A stretch of 64,000 bases of DNA from Selaginella moellendorffii (GCF_000143415.4 NW_003314264.1:1896074-1960073), one strand, 5' to 3'. Positions 43,360 to 55,770 are shown, counted from the stretch's first letter. Numbers and translations are program-made. Notes: generated by a model from the sequence alone, not told the origin.

Positions 43360-44524
43360 TCACGAGTGATTGACCGCTCGGCAGCTCTTGCGGATCTCGC
43401 CCTGCTGCCCCGTCTTCACCTTGACGCTGCCCATCTTGATCATGGCCGCCGCGAACTTGGCCCGCCAGCTCTCCTCGTCCACGGAGCTCGTCTTGATGGC
43501 CTTGCTGGTGGCCGCGTCCGAGAAGAGCACCTGGTCCGACCCCAGCACGCCCTTTTGCAGCGCCAGATTCACGTAGTAGCTGTTGTCGAAGTGGATGGGA
43601 GTGTGGGAGTCGAGCACCACCGAGTTGAATGCCGCGGCTTTCCCTGGCGGGCACTGCTTCTTCAAGGCGGTCGCGAAGTTTGGATCCAGGGTGGGATCCG
43701 TGGAAGCGTTGGCGCTGAAGTTGTACAGCCTGGGGCTGAATGTGAAGCAGTGCGCGATCCCGATCGTGTGAGCTCCTGAAGGTCAAAGTTTTTTTTTCTT
43801 TAGCGCGGCTAGAGAGTTTAAAAATTTGATTTTTACCCGAGAGAACGATCATGTCGTCTTGAGAGAGGCCCTGCGCTGCGAAGTTCTGGGTGAGCTGCGC
43901 CACGTTGAAGAACGGAGCTGGCAGGCTCGCATTTGCCTCCTTCATTCGCGAGATCGTCCCGTCTCTTCTCCCGACCGGCACCTCCCAGAACGGCCCTCCA
44001 AGCTGAGAAAGAAACGAAAAACAAGATGTGAGTTTGATCTGGAAAAGATGAGGAAAGAACAGTGCCTTGAAGACGCTGTCTCGAGCAGCGTACGCCACGA
44101 TGTCTGCGCAGGACACCACTCCCGGGCACTGCGTCTCCAACGCTGCTTTGGCTGCGTCGATCACCTCGAATCCCCTCAAGCTTATGTTGGGTGGAGCGTC
44201 CTTCTCGGCAGAATTGTTCTTGGTGGAATCTATAAGCACGGAAGCGTCACACCCCTGGAATCAAAAGAAGAACAGCATGAAACTTTTAGTAGACAAAAAC
44301 ATAGAGAGAAATCTTACTTGGACAAAGCAGTCGTGGAACTGTAGGCGAAGCAGCCCAGCTCCAACTCCCGGCTTCCTGGTGATGGCATCCTGGACGAAGC
44401 TCTGGACCACCGCTTCCACTTGCGGGCATTGCTTCTCGTAAAATCCCACGCTCAGCTGCGAGCTAGCAACGCTTGCGAGGATCCCGATCGTTCCAAAGAC
44501 CACTGCAATCCAGAGCTTCGCCAT
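43360..44524 (-). CDS. Class III secretory peroxidase
   Basis: Four exons (44524-44318, 44254-44066, 44002-43837, 43775-43360) join to 325 residues. A signal peptide (MAKLWIAVVFGTIGILASVA) targets it to wall or vacuole. The distal haem side is LLRLQFHDCFVQGCDASVL with catalytic Arg and His; the proximal His is in VLSGAHTIGIAHC; SCADIVAYAARDS and the usual Cys residues are present. The enzyme uses H2O2 to oxidise phenolics, as in lignin or wall crosslinking. The second intron starts GC (CTTCAAG|GCACTG) and ends TCTCAG. Only this join keeps the family spacing ARDSVFKLGGPFW. A TATA box lies about 100 bp before the ATG. Confidence 0.92.
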
Positions 44525-44618
44525 CTTTCTCACAGGCCAAAGTTCCTGCTGTGAGCCTCTTCTTCCTTCGCTGCCTTGGAGCTCGAGCTGCTTTGTCCAG
44601 GAGTTTGTCAGCTCGGGA

Positions 44619-44626
44619 TTTTTATA
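44619..44626 (-). promoter_or_regulatory. Putative TATA box of the peroxidase gene
   Basis: TATAAAAA on the minus strand, 95-102 bp before the start codon at 44524, within GAGGTATAAAAATCCCG. Confidence 0.5.
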
Positions 44627-44883
44627 CCTCCCAAGATGTTTCCAATGCCTTCGCGATTTGGTTGGAAGGTTGAGTAGCTTGTGAACAAGTACATTGTCAA
44701 CCACCTCCTTATGAACAGCTTTAAGCCAAAGTTTACATTTCTTCAGAATAACTCTTGACGCTTGTCAAGATCACTAGTTTGCTGCGTTGGTTGAGAGTGG
44801 AGTATTGATAAATCCTAAAAACGTTAAAGTAATATTTGTTGTCTATGAACAGCGATAATAAAATTCGCATAAACAAAAAACTC

Positions 44884-47800
44884 TTATCTCTTGCGCTTAG
44901 TACCACTCCCCTTGCCTTTGCTTGCCGAGGCACTCGGAGTGGTAGCCTTTCCTCTGGTCTGCTTAGTTTTACTAGCACTACCATTACGCTTAGCTGCAGA
45001 AAGATTGTAATATTAGTACGCGTCCTAAGTTTTAGGTAGCTCACCTCCACTGAAATTTTCGCCTACAACATTAACTTCATACCCCGCCTTTGCCATCTTC
45101 AGTGCATCTGGAGAAAGCCAATCAGAACCATTGAAACTGAAACTCAGAGACAAACCTAGGCCGCTTTCCTTGTTCTCAACTTCGTCCACTTCCTCGTCAG
45201 CTTCGTCTAAAAGCTCCATTAGCACAAACTACGATGTAAAACCTTCCAACGTACCTTCATCCTCTTCTTGTTTGAGTACTTCATCCCCCTCTGCATCGTC
45301 TTCCGGTGTGACAAGTCGAGCCTTCTTCTTCGAAACTTTCTTCTGGCCCGGAAATACAGAAGGCAAGAGGTCGGCGGTTTTCACACGCCGGGATTGAAGA
45401 CTTTGGGTAAATCCTCTTGTAAGTGCTGCTTTTACTGCTGGAAGAACTCCCTCCAACGGGTCAGGACGCCCCTGAAACGCCACACTTGAGCACACAGAGT
45501 AACTCTCAAGAACATACTACCTCGAACTTAGTGATATCCAGAATCGTGTCCATGTCCCCTTGAGTCAGCGAGTATTCCTCCATGACATCAATCACAGCTC
45601 GTACTGCATCGCTCTGCAATCGAAACATATATGTTCAACATATAACTCCTATAAGTCATAGCTTTGAACCTTGTCCATGATACGTAATGGTTGAGTCAAT
45701 TGCGTACTTAAAACTGGGAAATAATCTAGCCGCAAGTCCCTCCTGAAAATCACACGGTCAGAGTCACGTTTTTTCAAGACAACTAAATACCGAGTAGGCT
45801 CGCCAATACGAGAGCAAAGCACGTGCGCGTGAACATCTTCTAGCAAACGGGTTTTCTTGCCAAACGTGGAGTTTTTACCAAGCCAGCCCCCAAATCTATT
45901 GAAGTTTCGTTCCCCCTACAAACAGGTGACTGAGAAACTCCGGTTCAAGTAGCAAAATTCTAATTATGAAATGACTGTACCTGAGTAAGCACTTCCCTTT
46001 TCCCATGCATAAGGGAAGCACTGCACGATAGAAACTCACATAAAAATTAAAGCAGACAATATTAACATCTACTTACGGAATGATAGAAGACATGAAAGCA
46101 CTTGACCGAGAGAGTTGCCATTGCCGAAACCTTCGAATTTGAACATTTAGAATGTCAGCACTCGCTATACTTGTAGCCGCCTGAGCAAGAAGATCCATAC
46201 GAGCTGTTCCATTGGCGTCTCGCCCAGCACCAGATGGTACAAAATTTAGATAATTTTCCTGGTTGAACGCAAATAATCACAGTCGAGCTTCAGGCAAGCA
46301 GTTAGTTACCTGTATAATAAGTGGAACCAAATCCATGTCCGACATTGCCAGGTCTATTCTGTCGTCCATTTTCAGCCTGCCTCCCTCAAATCCCATTAAT
46401 CTAACAAGAGAGTAAATGTCAGCCAATGCATAACGAAAACACGACCTACTTGTCAACCGCAGAAAACGGGCTGATATCTTCGTCTTTCCCACTGGCCACT
46501 GCGTACTGTTTGATATCATCATACTTCAAAACACTTGTATGCAAGCTCATGTATTGAAGCTGATTCAGAGCGAGCCGCATATCCCCGTGGGTACGTTCTG
46601 ATAGTTCCTCGAGTGCTATCTGCAGAGGTGACAACCGGTAAGAACTGGAATTGATTTTCAATGGATTACCGTATCAATGTTTAGCTTTTCTGAACGTGCA
46701 ATATCTTGGAGTCTTTTAGCCATCTGAAACATGAAGTCAATCAACACTGAATAACAGCAATGCTTTCACAGTACCTGTTGTTTAGTGGGTTTCCTGTACG
46801 ACAATAAAAGACAATAGTTGACGAGGCTTTTCAGCTTTTGACTGTAGCGATCATTGCAGATACAGATGATCGGAACTTTGCTGATCTTGATACTTGCAAT
46901 AAGATCTGCTACTCCACCACGATCACCCGCCGACATGCCGTCAACTTCATCCATAATAAGTACCGATTGTTTTCCCGCCCTGTAACACGTGCACAGAGTT
47001 ATAATCTTGTAAAGCCCTTTTGATATCGTACCAGCCTCCCAGAGATGCATTGCTGACCATTTCTTTCACGGCGTTGGACGTAGAGCCTCCTATTCCTCTT
47101 ACTATTTTAGAATCTGCTTTACCACGACTATCACTTGCATTTACCTGTAAAGAAGAGTAAGAAAATGACCTTCAGAACTATAGCAAGACAGACCTCTACA
47201 GCTTCATATCCCAGCTCTTCGCATAGAAGCCTAGCAGTTGTAGTTTTTCCAATGCCAGGTGGCCCGCACAGAAGCACAGCCTTCTTTGAAGCACTGCTGC
47301 TGGCAGCCTTCTTACCTTTGGCACTTGCAGCCACAGCGTTGTTGTTTTTCTCCCAGTCTGAGAGCCAGTCTTTTAGTTGTTTTACCTGTGCCAGGCACGT
47401 GAATCAAACATTGTTCCGAATAAAGAGTTGAGATACTTACAATGGACTGATTTGCAATAATATCAGCAGTTGTTTTTGGTTTGTGCTTAAATGGCCACGT
47501 TTCTTCTTCAGTCACTCCAGCTCGACTTGACTGCGGCGCTGATGCTAATCCTTTTGAAGGTGAGATCTTTGGAGGCGGCTGTTTCTCTTCCACTTTCGGC
47601 TTCTTGTCTACGTGCAGTTGCGCACTAGTTCCTGTGAAATACGCAAAGAAAACTTATTGCGCACTATATGAAGCAAGTAATTACCTTCTGCTGGGCGCTT
47701 CGCAGGTACTTTCGAAGGCGAATCAGCCTTTGGTTTTGACGCACGAATTTTGTCAAAGAGGCCATCCTCGGTAATAAATGGAGTTCTGCAAAGACGTCTA

Positions 47801-48682
47801 GCGATGAGTAGCTCAGAAGAGAGATGAAACACTCACCCCAAGTCATGAGCCTTCTTGGACTTTTGACCCCCTACATCTTCATCCGCAAGTAAGAAACTCT
47901 GCAATGCCTCAGCTCTATTTCATTAATCTAAGACATCCTCAAAACGCACCGTTTTCTTGCTGACCGCAGACGTCACTCGACCACCATGTCTCTTGATCAG
48001 ATCTTCAGCTTCTTCGCGCTCGAGACTGTCCAGTGTTCCACTGATAACAAACGTAAGACCAGCCAACGCATTCTCGGCTCCCTCTGGAACTTCCTACATT
48101 CTCAAAAGTAATGAATACCACCACCAAGAAAAAACTAGGAGAAAGAAGCATGCTTTACCTTCTCTCCTTTGTGTGGAGGCGCCTCTCGAGCACCAAAGTT
48201 GAAGTTTCCACGACCACCTCCTCGGCCTCTACCGCCGGCTGGCTTTTCACCCGCAGCACCCCTCCCTCTCCCTCGTCCACGGCCTCCTTTTGGAGAAACT
48301 TCCGCCACGGAATCATCCTTGGATACGTCAGCTTGCGCTGGCTTCTCACTCACGCTATCGCTCTTTGGTCTACCACGTCCCCGGCCCTTAGGAGGGGCCT
48401 CCTTCTCATCCTTGGTTGATTGCGCTGGTTCCTCGCTCACAACCTCCTTTGCTTTACCTCTTCCTCTCTTGCCCTTTGGCGAGATTTCTTCCTTGGCAGC
48501 TGCTGGCTTGTCGCTCTTGGCTGCTCTTCCCTTGGCCGGCTCTTTCGCATCGCTCGATTGCTGCTGCTGCTCTTCCCCCTTCTTTTGATGCGGCTTCAAG
48601 AGCCACTTCCGGAGATCGCCAGACTGCCAGGCCAAGAGCACACGATTCGAATCAGAGAGAAAGAGATCGCCTTTCTTACCAT
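44884..48682 (-). CDS. RFC1: Replication factor C subunit 1 (large clamp-loader subunit)
   Basis: Many short exons. RFC1 with RFC2-5 loads PCNA at primer ends. The start codon appears to sit alone in exon 1 (48682-48680, ATG|GTAAGA); exon 2 begins at 48623 ([12 protein letters not shown]), matching the MSDIRKW start of plant RFC1. Then a basic Lys/Gly-rich region; a BRCT domain ([20 protein letters not shown], then [16 protein letters not shown]); the AAA+ core with Walker [14 protein letters not shown] (near 47250) and Walker [17 protein letters not shown]; a helical lid ([14 protein letters not shown]); and the RFC1 C-terminal domain ([20 protein letters not shown]). The end, GSGTKRKR, is basic. 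Phases agreed in the exons I traced; exons at 45.9-46.2 kb were not all fixed. Confidence 0.9.
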
Positions 48683-48995
48683 CGCGATTCGCGACTACGC
48701 GCTCCGCATTTAGGGTTTAAGCTAGGGCTTAGGTGTAGTATCTTTCGCGAATATCCCAAGCTCTGTCTCGTGGTTAGACCATAAACGTTAAAAGCCTCAC
48801 GATTTCAAATGGGCGTTTAAGCGGGAGTTTGTCAACGCGGCGCGTGACTTGACGTCCGTCAAGTCTAAACGGCAGAAAGGCTATAGAGTAAATAACACAC
48901 TCAGAACTTTAGGGTTCTTGAGAGCGCTCTCTCTTCTTCTTCCCGGCTTCCCAGATTTCCCTCTTGCGCGTAGCCTGGTGCTCTAGGCAGGCACA
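48683..48995. promoter_or_regulatory. Compact bidirectional promoter region, RFC1 / HVA22-like
   Basis: 313 bp separate the start codons of RFC1 (minus) and the HVA22-like gene (plus). It contains AGGGTTTAAG and an AGGGTTCTTG element near the two genes, telo-box-like sequences often seen at promoters of plant growth and replication genes. Shared control is inference. Confidence 0.4.
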
Positions 48996-50175
48996 ATGAT
49001 CGGATCGTTCGCGACGCGGGGGATAACGTGAGCTCGCTTTCTTTTGTTTTTATTTCCTTCCCGGACTGAGCGATCCGTGCAGGATGTTCGTGGGGTACCT
49101 CTATCCCGCCTACGAATGCTTCAAGGTCGTGGAGCAGCGGAGACCCAGCGTGGAGAGCCTCAGATTTTGGTGCCAGTACTGGTGAGAAGAATTCGAATTC
49201 CGGCACTGTGTGATTCTTGAGTCGGTCCCTCTTCCAGGATTCTCATCGCCTTGGTCACTGTGATGGAGAGATTTGCTGACACTTTCATTTCGTGGTAAGC
49301 ACGGTTATTTGTTTTCTTCAGCGGTCAGTCAGAGTTTTTGTCCCGCTTTGCAGGATTCCGATGTACCAGGAAGCTAAGCTCGCATTCATCATCTACCTCT
49401 TTTATGCAAGAAGGGTAAGCAAATTTTCTTCCAAAGGTTTCCTTAGATTCACAATTCTCCTCTTCCAGGGAACGGCATACATTTACACCACATTCTTGAG
49501 ACCTTACGTTGCGAGCCACGAGTCCGAGATCGATCAGCACCTAAACGAGCTAAGAACCAGAGCTCTTGACTTCGTGGCTGCGTACTGGGAGAGGAGCTCA
49601 GCGTTTATGCAAACCAAGTTCTTCGAGATCCTCCAGTACATTGTTGCTCAGGGCCATAGGACAGCAGCTGCACAGCCCCCGCCACCACCGCCACCGCCAC
49701 CTCCTGCTCAGGTAATTCTCAAGGATTGTTGAGGAGTTTATCAGAAACTGATGACTCAAACTTCTCTCTTTTTTAGGATCCTCCTCCTCCTCCCGGCAAT
49801 TATCCGCCGCCTCCTCAAGTTCCTATCCGACCAACTGGAGCGTTTTATCCGCCTGCGCTGCCTCCTGGCTACGAGGCATCAGCTCCTCCAGCTCCAGCAG
49901 CTCCACCCGCAGCAAATTTCGGGCCAGCGGCAGCGGACGCTGGATACAATCCTGGCTTTTATCCTCGCTTTCCAATGGTTCAAAGTCCGCCTGTAGCTCC
50001 ACAGAACCTGCATACGGTGATCCGCGAGCCCATTGATCTGGAGGAAGAGGAAGAAGAGATTGTGATGAGGCCAAATGGCAATGCCGCTGGGGCGGTAGCA
50101 TCATCTTCGTCAGCTGCCAGGTACATGACAAGGAGCAGGCAGCGAGCGACTGCCAGCGGTAATCGAGCTCGGTAA
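48996..50175 (+). CDS. HVA22-like (TB2/DP1/HVA22 family) ER-shaping protein
   Basis: Six exons (48996-49027, 49083-49181, 49238-49294, 49354-49414, 49469-49711, 49777-50175) join to 296 residues. The first 100 or so residues are the TB2/DP1/HVA22 reticulon-like region: GYLYPAYECFKVVEQRRPSV, LRFWCQYWILIALVTVMERF, then IPMYQEAKLAFIIYLFYARR and GTAYIYTTFLRPYVASHESE. Such proteins bend ER membrane through paired hairpins. The C-terminal half is Pro-rich (two PPPPP runs), then acidic (DLEEEEEE) and basic, as in the longer HVA22-like i/j/k type. Confidence 0.9.
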
Positions 50176-50701
50176 GAAGCAGAAAGCATTTTTGGGAGCT
50201 GGCATGTACAGGGATTGTTTCTTTTTTTTGCTCGCCTTATAACTTTTTGCCTTCGCAAGCACGCAGGCAAGAAGATCTGTACACATTTAATCATTCCTGC
50301 AAAGCAAACTTAGTTTTCTCGCCCATCAGTTTGGTGACAAGTCGAGGTCAGCCAGCCTTGTCTCTGTATCTCTGCTTGGTTTCCAGGTTCTTCTTTAATA
50401 ATGGTGCTGGCAAAAGTATGACCGTGTCGATAGAACCTGGGAGCACTGTTGAAGCACGAGGAGAACTATGTTGGAAGAAGACACAAGACTTTTTCGTAAA
50501 GGTTGGATTTCTAAGAAGCTACGAGCTTTTTTGATTAAGCTCAATGTGCTCACTCTTTTGGATTGTTCCATGCAGCAGCTTCCTCCACAGGCTCGTGGCA
50601 GCATTTAGCGGTGAGTCTATCTTTGCTAGTTTCTGACTTTGATTTTCTACAGCTTATTAGTGACAACAAAATAGTGATACCGCCACCCATAGACGAGCAC
50701 G
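50176..50701. other. Convergent 3' flanks
   Basis: Between the HVA22-like and TBL stop codons. No gene seen; probably 3' UTRs of both. Confidence 0.5.
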
Positions 50702-51951
50702 CTATAACTTTTGGCTAACTTCTTCTTGTAGAACATGAAGCAGCATTTGGTTCCACATATCGATTGGCCCTGGTAAGCACCAGTGCAGGCAGTCGTGGAC
50801 TACGAGATCCTCCTGACCTCTGTATCTCCCAGGATGTCCATCTGGCCTCAAGAACATACTCCTGGTGATGTCGATGATCCTGAACTTGGCGCGGCTTTTT
50901 CTGGTAAGCACCTCCCTTGACGCTTCAAGTTGTAATCTCCTCATCTCGCTTGGCGTCCAAGTGACTTCACTGCTCTGGTTTGCTGTGGGCTTGGTCTTGT
51001 TACAGGTGCCACCCGAGTTCCACTGCCCGTGCTCATAGTGCGACATTGCTTCCGTCCGGAGGATCAGCAGGCCACTGAAGCCGGCACTGTGAAGCACATA
51101 TTCCAACGCGCTTGCAAACGCCATCTTTAGTCCATATGTGAACTTCACGTCTGGTAAGCTGCTGTGTGGAAGCTGCTCATTGCGTCCAACTGTGGTGTTC
51201 TTGACGTAATAGATGCTTGGCCGGAAGAACCACTGTCCTGCGGAGATGACCACGATGTCGTACGAGGAAACCTCCGAGGCCCAAACCGCTTCTGGAGTGT
51301 CGAGGTGGATCTCAAAGGCCTGGGAGGTTCTCCGGTGCTGGACGAGCAGCGGCGACCAGAGGATCGCGAGAACGAAGCCGTGAGAGGGGAACTCGAGCTT
51401 GATATCCTTACGTCCTCGCGCGTAGAGCTCGCGGGGCGTCTCTACCTAGAACACTAGAAAGATCGAGAGGTTGTGTAGCAGAAACGAAATTTCTACCTGT
51501 GATAGGGAGCACAAGAGCGACTGGTGGTGATTCCGGGCCAGCGAGTCTCCAAGGAACAGTAGCTTCTTACCTCTCACTAAACTCAAGTAGAGGCTGGGAT
51601 CGAAATGTGGCAGCTCGCAACTATCCGGTTTCCATCGCCACTTAAGGTACTCGTTATCTGGTCTTCCATTCTTCTCGCAATTTTGAGCTGGTTGGATGAA
51701 CTCGCAGGTCCCGTTTGTGTACAGAGGACGTCCTGTTGGATCTCGTATCCACTTCCCATGGGAGAGATCACACTCTGTTTGTGAGCATTAAATTTTCGCT
51801 TTTGTCCATTGCTGTTTGTCTTCTTACCTTCATGTTTGGTTGTAGGATCCCAAAGTAGGCTCTTGTAGGTGATGAACCACGCTGGACAAATGAAAACGAT
51901 TAGTCCTGTGAACCTGGAAAGTAGAGTTGGAACCGATCTTTTGGCTCTCAT
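50702..51951 (-). CDS. Trichome birefringence-like (TBL/DUF231) protein
   Basis: Three exons (51951-51828, 51774-51497, 51445-50702) join in phase to 381 residues. TBL proteins are Golgi acetyltransferases or related esterases acting on wall polysaccharides. An N-terminal signal anchor (LLSRFTGLIVFICPAWFIT) is followed by the TBL domain start CDLSHGKWIRDPTGRPLY, the GDS motif (KKLLFLGDSLARNHHQSLL) and, near the end, the DxxH motif (DCLHWCLPGPIDMWNQML). Both catalytic motifs are intact. The substrate (xylan, mannan, xyloglucan or pectin) cannot be told. Confidence 0.9.
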
Positions 51952-52111
51952 TCGCTTGTGTGGAGTTTACGGGGGATTTTGAGAAAAAAGAGAAAAAAGA
52001 GAAGACGAAGAATGTGGTCGTTTGGATGTTGGCATCCGTTTCAGGAGGCAAGTCATTCTCCTTCGTAGTGGGGCTTTCTCTTTCTTTGGAAATTCTCTTT
52101 GGAAATTTCTA

Positions 52112-53775
52112 ACCCTGCTGACAATAAAGTGATGCATTCAAAAATTATAAATACAATAACACTTTAATTTGCAGCACAATAATTTGGTTTGCTTTGTTTG
52201 TGTGAAAGTTCTGTTCTTTGTGGTTTGTAGGTGAACCCTAACTGAAGCCGACACAACGGGAACTGCTGATGTGTCAAGTGGAGGGGTGACAGCGATGTGT
52301 CCATGAATGTGAGACGATCCCTATTAGACTGCTACAATGTTCCTCATTTTACTGACAAAGACAACATAAGTTCTAATTATCCATCTCAGGACTGTAATAC
52401 TAAACTTACATACTAATCTATGTGGAAAAATTTCCAGCTTTTAAATTTGTTATTATGTATTTTCAGTTTCAGTTTGGGAAAACAACTGGAACAAACTATT
52501 TGATGATTGCATTTAAGGCACAACTCCAAAGCAGCACTTCCTATGATCTATATCATTATGCCACTATTAGACTGTAATCCATGCAAATAAATAGTTTACT
52601 AACTCACCCAAAATGCCCCATGTCTTCTCATTTTAATACACTTAAATTAATCTTTTTAAAGATTATTATAAAATACCTTATAGATGGAGTAATAGAACAA
52701 CAGTAAAGGCAAGTTTGAAGTTCTTTTTTAGCACTTAGAACTTGGAAAGTGGTGTTTGAAGGAAGTGGGATGAAGAGAAATTATCATATAATGATATGAA
52801 GGGATTAATGCCAAATATGTGAGGGTTCTTGTTAAGGTAATGGAAGATAGACAAGATGGTTTAAGATTTTAACCCTATATCTTACCTATAGTGAATTATC
52901 ATATGGTAGCCACAAAGCAAAATTTAACTTTTGGACATGTGTGCTAAGGGCAATAGAATTTAAGGGTCGTGGGCCATTAAACAAAGGGATAGAACCAAAT
53001 AAGAACATGAAATAAAATTGGAATAGTTTTAGAGCTTTCAACATCCCAATGCTAAGACTAACACATAAAACAAAGTTAAATAGAATTTAATGCTATTTTA
53101 GTATTAGAAAATATATACTCCATTAGCAAATATTTGAATATTTGAAATAGAAGTGCTTTGTACAACATTGTAACAAGTTGCACTACCTACAGACCTATTG
53201 TGTTTCCTCCTAATATTTTTGTAAATCCTAGCTTATTAAAATGAGAACCTTAATTGACTTCTATCTTTTCAAGAGGAAGGGATGGTATAAAGTCTATATA
53301 TGTATGGGTATAATGCTATATACTATTAATTGTGTAGTTTGATTCTAATAGCTTTTGAATTGGTTTTAATTTGGACCACTCATTTTTGCATATAAGCTAG
53401 GGTTTTTAAGCTAATAATATATTTATTTTTCTCACTTCTATACTTTAAAATAGAATTTTTATATAGATATCTTATGGAAGGTTCTAAGATTGACAGATTT
53501 AATAATATAATAGACATAGTTAATATCTACATATGGGCTATGCCAATATCCACATACAAAAAAATAAATTTTCTTTTCTTTATTATACTAGAATTATCAT
53601 TGTCATAATATGTGTAAATAGTTATATATAATAAAGAATAGTAAATAAATTTAGAACTATGTTTATTGTATTATTACATCTATCAATATAAAATTGATCT
53701 ACAATTAGTACTTAGAAATTCATAAAATGTACTATTTTAAAGTATATAATAAATTTTCTGCATGTTGCATGCAAG
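52112..53775. other. AT-rich gene-free region, left part
   Basis: No coding sequence beyond short random frames. The very high A+T content resembles the CPT spacer. Confidence 0.5.
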
Positions 53776-54070
53776 AATGCTTGGTTTGTTTAATAGTAGT
53801 GTCATTGAATAATCCAATAGACATAGTTAATTTATAATTTATAAATCAAGATTAATATTATTGTTTATTAACCACTTGATGGTAGAATAAAAATGAATAT
53901 ACTAAGAAGTGTTTAGGAAAGTTTGTAAATTGTAAATATGTTTATAAATTATAAATACAAGATTAATTTAAATGAATAACAACCGTTAGATAGTAGAATA
54001 TTCTAGAATATCCATGTATATTCTAGGTATATCCTCTACCAACAGGTATTTCTTAAGCAAACCAAACATT
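53776..54070. mobile_element. MITE-like element with best-preserved inverted ends
   Basis: 295 bp. The left end AATGCTTGGTTTGTTTAA and the right end TTAAGCAAACCAAACATT are inverted complements, 16 of 18 matching. The interior matches 20238-20520 and 27289-27581 (shared AATAGTAGTGTCATTGA, GAAGTGTTTAGGAAAGTTT, AATGAATAACAACCGTTA). It has no coding capacity. A target-site duplication could not be defined, so the superfamily is open. Confidence 0.72.
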
Positions 54071-54436
54071 AGTATATAATCATGCTATTATACTAATGAA
54101 TCATCCTTAATATTTATTTGTCATCTCAACAAATTAGAATAGCAACATTGCCAAATCATTTTTTCTGATGCATATATAGATATAATTCTAATGTCCATGA
54201 GAATGTTGCCTATTATTGGAGGTATTTGTAATGACACTAAATGTCAATTGGTGGTGTTGTATGTTTTAAACAATCAATCACATACTCTAGTGAGTATGTA
54301 ATTGAACATGCCTGCATTATATATTTATACATATGTGGATTTATTTTTTTACTTTGAGTTGCATATAAAATTATTATACACACAATCACTTTATGATTGC
54401 TATATAAGCAATCAAAACATGATTGTATGTATAATC

Positions 54437-55075
54437 TTTTTGTTATGAGAGCATGGGGCATGACACTTTAGATTGTCATATAAGACTAATGCCACATCAT
54501 CTCAGACAATATAACATAACCACAAATCTAATGAAGGTTTTTTATCTCCTTGTATTATTGAGTGCAAATTTGTAATCTTTTGATTGTGATCATCTCTCTC
54601 ATTTCATTTCACATGGCTATGGCTCATCTCTTATATTTTTGAGGTATATTTCAATTGTAACATACCCTAAGTGATTCAATCACTATTGCATATGCCTTGA
54701 GTTTAGTCAAAACGAGACTAGTGCAAACTTGTTTAAATTAATGACACAAACCACAGAAATATTCTAAGAATATTCTATGGCCTATTGCCTTAAGGGTTGT
54801 AGCCTAGGGTTTGCTCCTTGTCATTTCATTGGTATCGAAATGGTGGCATATACAATATTTTTGTTATGAGATATCCGTGTATGCATGGGACATGACACCT
54901 CAAACTGCCACGCAAGACTAATGCCACATAATAATATAACAATATAACATAACCATAAATTTAGTGAGGGTTTTTATCTCATTTTTGTGTTATTGAGTGC
55001 AAATTTGTGATCTCTTGATTATGATTATCTTTCTCCTCTCATTTCATGTGGTTATGGCTCATTTCTCACATGTAT
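54437..55075. repeat. Pair of about 210-bp direct repeats
   Basis: The sequence at about 54437-54640 (TTTTTGTTATGAG, then GCATGACAC, AGACTAATGCCACAT, AATATAACATAACC, TATTGAGTGCAAATTTGT) recurs at about 54858-55075 with roughly 15-20% difference by eye. No gene lies between. It may be a tandem duplication or old element ends. Confidence 0.65.
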
Positions 55076-55256
55076 AACACACTCTAATCATAGCCTTCTT
55101 GCAACATAGCACCTTAATCTATATAGTAATTGATTGACATAGAGGAAAGCATCTCTTTAGGTGCTTGGGGCATTGAGTGTGATGGTTTTACTACAAGCAA
55201 ATAGATCTTATTATAACCATGGTAAGGCATTAACTCTATTGATTTCTCACGTTTAT

Positions 55257-55567
55257 AATCATGTGTTAAAGTTTTTGGCATTATAATGATTTATTGCACA
55301 AAATGCTTTTCATTACCCTCACTAAAAATGAGATCCACATGATAAATATCTGTGAGATAACAAATCTTTACTACAAATTTTTTTGTCTCTAGACCATTGG
55401 TTCAATTTATAGGGTTTATAAGAGGGGTTTAACCAATTAACAAAGAAAGAGTTTAAAATATATAATGGTGAGTTTTTGGCATTGTAATGATTTGTTGTGC
55501 AAAATGCTTTTCATTACCTTCACTAAGAATGAGATCCACACAATAGATATTTGTAAGATAACAATAT
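55257..55567. repeat. Pair of about 105-bp direct repeats
   Basis: TTTTTGGCATT, then AATGCTTTTCATTACC, TCACTAARAATGAGATCCAC, AGATAACAA occurs near 55270-55365 and again near 55470-55567, about 202 bp apart. Confidence 0.7.
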
Positions 55568-55580
55568 ATATGATCTGGTT

Positions 55581-55688
55581 AAAAATATATATATGATTAA
55601 ATTGTTGTAACATACATGTGTAACACATAAAATATTTTATGTATTACACATGTATGTTACAACGATTTAATCATATATATGTTTTTTT
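55581..55688. repeat. Near-perfect palindrome, arms about 54 bp
   Basis: The left arm contains ATATGATTAAATTGTTGTAA and CATACATGTGTAACACATAA. The right arm mirrors it with TTATGTATTACACATGTATG and TTACAACGATTTAATCATAT. The centre is AAAATATTTT. Transcribed, it would fold into one long hairpin. A small fold-back element or a hairpin RNA source are both possible. Confidence 0.75.
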
Positions 55689-55739
55689 TTTCATATATTT
55701 TGTAGTATTACACAGGTTTTTGCCTAGCCACCCACCCTA

Positions 55740-55770
55740 GGTAACCCCCCCCCCCCCAAACCCCCAAATT
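55740..55770. repeat. Poly-C tract
   Basis: About 15 C's followed by AAACCCCCAAA, striking in this AT-rich region. It follows CACCCTAGGTAA. Confidence 0.8.
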
